This document shows positions 58,206-64,000 of a stretch of 64,000 nucleotides of DNA, one piece after another. The DNA comes from Gnomoniopsis sp. IMI 355080 (lineage: Eukaryota > Ascomycota > Sordariomycetes > Diaporthales > Gnomoniaceae): assembly GCA_027946555.1 (NCBI GenBank), contig JAPEVC010000109.1, positions 1 through 64,000 of the forward strand. The letters are read 5' to 3'. The first letter of the stretch is position 1. Every line of letters starts with the position of its first letter. The translations under genes were made by a program, and so were the position numbers. Below the pieces are notes generated by a model. The model saw nothing but the letters and a program-made list of their open reading frames with translations, was not told the origin of the DNA and did not search any database.

Positions 58206-61200
58206 ATGTTGGGGGTCCACTCCCTCGCTCCGGCACAGCTTTACGCTGGGACCGAGAGAAAACCTGCCCCAAAGCCAAAATCCAACATGGGCGACGTTCA
58301 ATCTGCCGTATTGGGCGATGCCAATGCGACGACAAATCCGCATGACAGCGACATCACACATACACGCCGCAAGAAGGAGCTGGCAGGAGGACCGAACGAT
58401 ACTACCAGACTGGCGCAACGTGACTCTGGAGTAGGATCTACCACTGGCGATTCTCACGAATTCTCACAGATCAACGAGGATGCGCCAAGTACTTCACAAA
58501 GAACCGAGCCGGCGTCCTGGTTAGCAGGTGAACAACCAGCAGCCTCAGATGGCGCACAAAAGCCAACGACAGTACCGCCTCCCCAGCCCGTGACGGTGCC
58601 CATGGAGAACAGCGAGAAAAGGACAGACTCCATCGACTTCAGCAACCGTCCACCAACAGAAGCCGGGCCGTCTCGGAAGCGCGCCGGCTCAAGCCACTCC
58701 TCGCTACAGCATGACGCGCCCTTGGAGCAAGCGCCCCCACGACCAGACGAGACGCACTTCAACGCCATTGCCTACCGGCGCGACCCGGAGACGGTCATTG
58801 CCTACCTAGTTCCCCTACCGCAGCCCAAGCTGCAGGGCAACAACAAGGAGGCCGTCACGGAGCCCAAATACTTCCTCTACGCGCCGCCGCCACCACACCT
58901 GCTTAAGCCGCGCAACGGCGCCAGCGAGGGCTACGTGCGCAAGCTCAACAGGCATTGGCAGCAGCAGGTGCGGCGCGCGCAGCGCTCCGAGCAGCCCACC
59001 GGCAAGCGCATCCTCCCGCATAAGCGCCTACACGGCAAGGTCGTCCGTGGCATGACCCGGGCGCTGGGCAAATTGCAGACCGACGACGTGACATTCCTCG
59101 CGCGGATCCACCCCAAGACGGTCAACCACCTGATCCTTATCCATCCGTGGGGGCTCTCGGGCGCACAGACGCCTGAGGAGGTGATGCGGACGTTCCGCGC
59201 GCAGATGTTTGAGAGCAAGAAGAAGGCCAAGCGGGATAGTATCCTCAGCGCGGTGTTCTTCATGCCCGCGCTGGCGATTGATACGTTGGCCATCTTCTTC
59301 GGCGGCATGGCGGAGGTGGATGGCATCTGGATGCTGGTCAGCGTGACAGCGTATCGCACCGCGCGATTCATCACGCGCAAGATGGGGCCCGAGCCCAAGA
59401 CGATGGAGCTCGAGCAGGCGAAGCTCATTGAGGACGCCAAGCGAAGCGGGTTCCCGCCGACCCCACCGCCAGAGGCGGAGGAAGACAGCGAGCCTGGTGC
59501 TGTGAGGAGGAGCGTGGATGCGTTGCGGAGAAGTCTCGGGTCTGTCAAGTACCGCATGAGCATGAACCAGAGACGCAGTCGCAGTCGGAAGAGAAAGGGT
59601 GGTGAGAGCTCGTCGACGGACACGAGCCGGCCACAGACGACCGAGGCTTCCCGAACCGATCTCGAGGGTTTCAACCGTGGTGAGCTGGAAGACCATGCCG
59701 AGGAGAATGAGGCGCCTACTACGAGTGCCGCAGTCCCGGCTGCTGCTCCGCCCTCCACTGCGCATTCTGGATCAGAGCTGTCCGGATTTCTGGAGCACAT
59801 GGATGAAGAGGTCACGGATGATGGGCAGCCTGGATCTAGTTCCGGGGGCATCTTTGCAAGTGAAGCAGACGGCCACAGAACTTCGGCCGAAAGCAACAAC
59901 ACGACCAAGTCGACAAAGAAGAAGGGCCAAAACTTCCAGCTGACCTTCTACCCCAGCCCCGCCATGGACGTCCTCGCTCGGTATGTGCAGGAGAGTTGTC
60001 ACATGAAGAACGGTCGCGTCTATTCAAGCCCAGATATTGTTCCAACAGAGGAGGACGTTCTCAACGTTGTGGGATGGCGTCCGGAGAGAAGAGAGCACGA
60101 TAGTCCCGAAGCGCAGGCCGACGATGAGGAGGTATGCAACCCCCTTCCCCTCAACTTACTAAACTATCTATCATGATACTGACAAGACTTTCCAGTGGCA
60201 AACCCGGGCGATCAAGAATGATCTCCGCCAAGCATCCCGCAAAGCCGCCAAAGCCTGGAACAAGTCGTGTCGCAAGCAAGCCAAACAGCAGCGACGCAGC
60301 AAGAAAGGCGGCCTCCTCGCCTTCAAGTGGCCCGCGAAAAAGGCATCCAAGGGCAAGAATAAGGAGACTACCACTTCTTCTGACAGCGAGCCAACATCAT
60401 CATCAACCGAGAAAGAAGCCCGCTCTGCAGCCATCAAGGCGCGAATTGCCGCCTTGCGCGCCAAAACTCAGCGCAAGCAGCAGAAGAAGGGAACGCCTGC
60501 TGAGGCCCAGGATGACGAGAGCGCCACCACCACCACTCCTCCCGCGGCTGCGCAAGAAGGAGAAGAAGCTACTACCACTACCAAGAAGGACAAGCGCGGT
60601 AGGGCTGCAGGTGCGGCCGCGATCCTGGGCGCACCATGTTTCGCCATGGCCGAGCGCGTCAAGAATCGTCGAAAGCAAAACGCCTCACGAAAACAAAGTG
60701 AGCCCTCATCATCGTCCGATTCGCCGTCGGCGGAGAAAAAGAAGAACAAGGGCGGCGCTAAGCGTGGTGCGGCGCTGAAACAGCGCATGATCTCGAAACG
60801 CGACGCGCTAAGACAACGCAAAACGAAGAATGCGGCTGCCGATGTTGATGATGCACAGACGACGGCGACGCCGCCGCCTGTTGCGCCTGTAGGACTTGAG
60901 ACCCCGACTGATCTTGATGAGGCGCCCAGAGACACTGAAGGAGAAGGGCAGACCACCACCACGGCCGCCGCCACTGCTGCGACAAATCAGGATGATCAGA
61001 CGGAAGCTGGGGACAACAATGCCAAGAAAGACAAGTCGTTCAAGGGCAAGCTCCTCGCCATCCCGGCTGGCATTGCCGCCGCGATCGGTGCTGTGCTCAA
61101 GAAGCGGCGCAATGAGAAAGACGCGAAGAAGAAGATCACCACTACTGCCGCTGATGACCTGTCGGGGGAGCCCAAGGAGAAGAAGGCGAGCAGATTCTCC

Positions 61201-62472
61201 GCTCTACAGGAGCGCTTCAAGGCGCGCCGCACCCGCGTTAGCAAGAACAAGAAGTCCTCCTCCTCCTCCCCCAGCGACACCACCAACAAGCAAAGCCGCA
61301 TGTCGAGTGTGAAGGAGCGGATCCAGGAGATGAAGCAGAAACGCAAGGTCAAGAAAGAAGCCAACAACAGTAAGAAGAAGTCGGCTAAAGCTGCCACCCC
61401 TTCTCAAGAAGAAGAGGAGGAGGCTAATCAGCCCAAGAGCACCAAGGAGCATGGTGCTGTCGTCGGCCTCGTCGCAGGGTGCGTGGCCCTGCCCATGGCC
61501 AAGGCCAAGCAGATACGTGACAAGCGCCGCAAGACTGGAGGGCAGCAGCAATCGCAGCCCACAAGCATCAACACCGACTCGCCCACGGTCATGAGCGGCA
61601 CGCAGCTCTCCCCTGTACCGGAAGAGACCCAGCAGCAGCAGCGCAACAACACTACCACTGCGACGACCAACGATGAGTCCATAACAAGGACGACAACGAC
61701 ACAAGCGCCGCCGGCATACACCGCCGCCGCCGGGACGATGAATCGTCCGACAACGTCGTACCAGTCACCAGTCGTCGAAGAGGATGACGAGGATGACGAG
61801 GAGTTTGAGGATCCCCCCGAGGAGCTGCCCGCGACGGATAGCCAATACCTCCCCGGTCTCGGACAGAGTGAGGTCCCTGTGCGTCCGGGTCCGCCTGACG
61901 CGAGACTGGGCAGCAGTGATACGGCGGTGGAGCAGATCGCGTCAGCTAACGAGCCGCGGCCGAGCATTGAAGCGGCTGCAGGAGGAGCAGGAGGGAGGAG
62001 GTTGAAGGCTGTCCGGACGGGGATCGAAGGGTTTGTGAATCGCAGACGTGGCGAGGGGAAAGATGCAAGTGGTGAGGCGAAGGTGGAGAACAAGAATAAG
62101 AAGAGCAACGAGCCTGCTGCTGCGGCTGGTGCAGCAGGCGAGACTACGCCGGCGACGACGGTTGGTGGGCGATTCCAAGGCTTGAAGGATGGACTTGATG
62201 GCTTGAAGGCCAAGAGACGCTCGGCAGCAGCAGGCGGGGGCGGCGATGCGGGTGTGGAGAATGAAAAGACGAAATCATCTGCTGCTGCGCCTGACGGTGA
62301 GGGTGCAGTTACGGGAGGAGGAGGTGGGCGATTCAAGTCGTTGAAAGGGGGGCTTGCGAATATGAAGGCAAAGAAGACTGGGACAGAACCGCCACCGACC
62401 AAGGAGAAAGTATACAAAGAAGGAGGCCCGGGCTTTATTGAGCGCGCACGGTGGATCTGGGTCATGGCGTAA
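58206..62472 (+). CDS. Large basic low-complexity protein with repeated hydrophobic/basic modules
   Basis: Not recognised by me. ATG at 58206 (another good ATG at 58287), exons 58206-60131 and 60196-62472, 1400 residues; the intron is phase 0. The N-terminal third is disordered. A conserved-looking core (about residues 195-420) has FLYAPPPPHLLKPRN, FLARIHPKTVNHLILIHPWG, and KRDSILSAVFFMPALAIDTLAIFF, the last probably membrane-inserting. A distinct YPSPAMDVLARYVQESC segment closes exon 1. Exon 2 is a Lys/Arg and Thr/Ala-rich region with three Ala/Gly-rich hydrophobic stretches each ending in a polybasic patch (about 60597-60678, 61039-61122, 61450-61536) and three later GRFxxLKxG modules. The core may be a membrane-associated domain related to mitochondrial K+/H+ exchange-type proteins, but that is only a guess. 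Confidence 0.78.
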
Positions 62473-62693
62473 TGTTTTTAATTGTTTTGGACGATGAGTT
62501 GGAGATCCTGTAAGTGTAGTGTAGTAGTCTTTGTTTTAGAATTATCTAGATATCCCATCAGCTAGCGATAGCATGCAATACACGAGCATAATGACTGATC
62601 ACCTATTGTAACCGTATGGTGACATTATGCAACCCGAACAACCCGTAGCAACAATACACACACTTCAGAGCCCACCTATTTTATGACAAGAGC

Positions 62694-63947
62694 TCACTCC
62701 AAGTTCAACATCAAAGCCTGGTTGACCTCCTTCAACTTCCGCTTCGCAAGCTCCAAGTCCTTGGCCGATGGCGGGAGGCCAGTCAAACTTCCGGCCAGGG
62801 GTTTGTTGTCAGTCCGGGCCTGCAATATTTCCTTGTAAGCCTGAGCCGCGGCATGGTATTGATCCAGCGTGCTTAGAGCCGCCCTGTTGGCATCAGCCTC
62901 TTCGGGTCGCAGTACAAGAGTCGGAGCAGTGGCAACAGGGCCGGCAATCGCTGCCATGGCATCCATTGCCGTCGCTTGTGTATCTTGTTGTCGCGGCGAT
63001 GTGGTGTCCTCGACGGGGGGTAAGGCGTGAGATCGGTCTGGTGTCATATTGGCAGTGGGAGCCTGGAGCATGGGCGATAGAGCTGGCTTCGCAGTCGGCT
63101 GCTTCGACTTGGAGGAGCGTCCTTTGAGGCCCTTGAGATCGGTGGCTCCCATTTGGTTCGTTGCTGGTGGATGATGGGGCTTCTTCTGTATTGGATTGGG
63201 TGAATGTGCTGGCTCGGACAAGGCCTGGCCTATCCGGTCAAAGTCGTGTGCAGTGACGTTGGCAGTACTGCTTGGTCCATCGCCTTCGCCCCCCATTTCA
63301 ACGTCTGTCTGGCCGACGTTGGGTACGGGAAGACCATTAGGGTTTGCGTCCAAGCTAGGGTATATGCTTGCATTCTTGTCCGCGTCTTCGTTATCTTCAC
63401 CATTTGATAGACCGTTTTCCCACTCTTCATCTCCCACTGGGTCTCCCTCTTCATCTGAATCCGTATCAGACTCGTCACCCCGACGTGCCTCTCCTCGACG
63501 GGCTTGAAGTTTGCGCCTGTTCACTGTGGGTGCATGGTCGCCCATCATTTTGATAGCCAACTCATGCCTGGCCTCTCTCACCGGTTGCTCGGCCAGCTTT
63601 GCCTCGAGCCAGGCATCGGGATCTTCGAGGACCAACTCCTTCGCAATGTCCTTGAATGCTTGAACTTGCTGCGCTTTGGCCTTTTTGTGGCACTGGTGGC
63701 GAAAGTTCTCTAGCCAGCGCTTTGGGTTCTGGGTCAGTTTCCATGCACTCTGCAGGCGCAAGACGGTGGCCACGCCCTTTTTGAGTTCCATGCCGCGGGA
63801 GGTGAGGTTCTCGTAGATCTGCTCGGCAGTCATACCCTCTTGCGTCATGCGCGTGATTTCAATCTTGCGCAGTGTCTGGATCTTGGTCTTGGCGGAGAGG
63901 CGGGCGGCATCGCTGTCTGGTGGTGGCGTCTTGAGTTTCCTTTGCGT
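62694..63947 (-). CDS. Acidic, probably nuclear protein, 5' end cut by window edge
   Basis: Last exon only: it begins after a CTTTCACAG acceptor at 63948 with a CTAAAC branch site further up; earlier exons lie beyond base 64000. 417 residues are visible. The N-terminal part is helical and basic (KIQTLRKIEITRMTQEGMTAE...LQSAWKLTQNPKRWLENFRHQC), like a homeodomain-like or Clr5-like DNA-binding unit, but no firm match. A strongly acidic stretch (SDTDSDEEGD near 63470-63440) and a Pro/Ser/Thr-rich region follow, then a C-terminal helix (AKDLELAKRKLKEVNQALMLNLE type). A transcription or chromatin role is a guess. Confidence 0.7.
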   Translation of the reverse strand, partial: TQRKLKTPPPDSDAARLSAKTKIQTLRKIEITRMTQEGMTAEQIYENLTSRGMELKKGVATVLRLQSAWKLTQNPKRWLENFRHQCHKKAKAQQVQAFKDIAKELVLEDPDAWLEAKLAEQPVREARHELAIKMMGDHAPTVNRRKLQARRGEARRGDESDTDSDEEGDPVGDEEWENGLSNGEDNEDADKNASIYPSLDANPNGLPVPNVGQTDVEMGGEGDGPSSTANVTAHDFDRIGQALSEPAHSPNPIQKKPHHPPATNQMGATDLKGLKGRSSKSKQPTAKPALSPMLQAPTANMTPDRSHALPPVEDTTSPRQQDTQATAMDAMAAIAGPVATAPTLVLRPEEADANRAALSTLDQYHAAAQAYKEILQARTDNKPLAGSLTGLPPSAKDLELAKRKLKEVNQALMLNLE

Positions 63948-64000
63948 CTGTGAAAGGTGTTTAGATCGGGATAGACACGGTGATGGGGATACGCGGGACG

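Noticed and set aside
58931..59908. 325-codon frame antisense to the 1400-residue protein gene
   Set aside because: Serine-rich complement of a Lys/Arg/Glu-rich coding strand, a common artefact.
61428..62465. 345-codon frame antisense to the repeat modules
   Set aside because: Same artefact: Ser/Pro/Val-rich shadow of the Lys/Ala/Gly-rich coding strand.
1..64000. tRNA, rRNA, CRISPR array, transposon terminal repeats
   Set aside because: I scanned for tRNA B-box-like sequences, repeated spacers and long inverted or direct repeats and saw none that hold up by eye; a covariance-model search would be needed to exclude tRNAs.

Overview
This window is nuclear DNA from a filamentous ascomycete (Pezizomycotina). 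Genes are split by short 50-140 bp GT-AG introns with CTAAC-like branch sites, coding density is about 50 %, and the gene content is typical: a chimeric terpene synthase, three P450s, small secreted proteins, a PTS1 acyl-CoA oxidase, a SulP carrier, an OPT transporter and a DUF7730-like protein. TACCTA/TAGGTA-type motifs scattered between genes recall Sordariomycetes, but I cannot name a genus. I rebuilt 25 protein-coding genes by joining exons by hand; 23 lie wholly inside the window, and both edge genes are cut. I found no tRNA, rRNA, transposon or CRISPR array.

Layout. 1-7.3 kb is the edge of a terpenoid cluster: a P450 cut by the left edge, a 726-residue chimeric class I terpene cyclase/prenyl-diphosphate synthase (type of fusicoccadiene and ophiobolin F synthases), and a secreted BBE-like FAD oxidase predicted to hold FAD through both His and Cys. 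7.7-11.3 kb is a 1187-residue disordered protein. 12.2-14.9 kb holds two tandem paralogues of a small secreted cysteine-containing protein. 17.3-24.2 kb holds a peroxisomal acyl-CoA oxidase with paired CCTCGG motifs in its promoter, a 2-oxoglutarate/Fe(II) oxygenase, an NAD(P)-binding epimerase-like protein and a hotdog thioesterase.

25-37.8 kb holds a GNAT-like protein, two neighbouring SGNH/GDSL hydrolases, a divergent pair made of an HExxH putative metallopeptidase and a relative that has lost the zinc motif, an acetoin/diacetyl reductase-type SDR with a mitochondrial-like presequence, and a DUF7730-like protein. 38.9-44.5 kb holds a SulP anion transporter and a small secreted helical protein.

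45.4-56.9 kb may be a functional neighbourhood: a CYP4-like P450, a CYP52-type P450, a phenolic acid decarboxylase and an oligopeptide transporter. The transporter gene has one intron whose donor reads TTAAGT where GTAAGT is expected. 58.2-62.5 kb encodes a 1400-residue protein with repeated hydrophobic-plus-basic modules. A 5'-cut acidic nuclear-type protein closes the window.

The strongest leads are the terpene cluster, the broken OPT splice donor, the metallopeptidase/pseudo-enzyme pair, the tandem secreted paralogues and the promoter motifs of the acyl-CoA oxidase.
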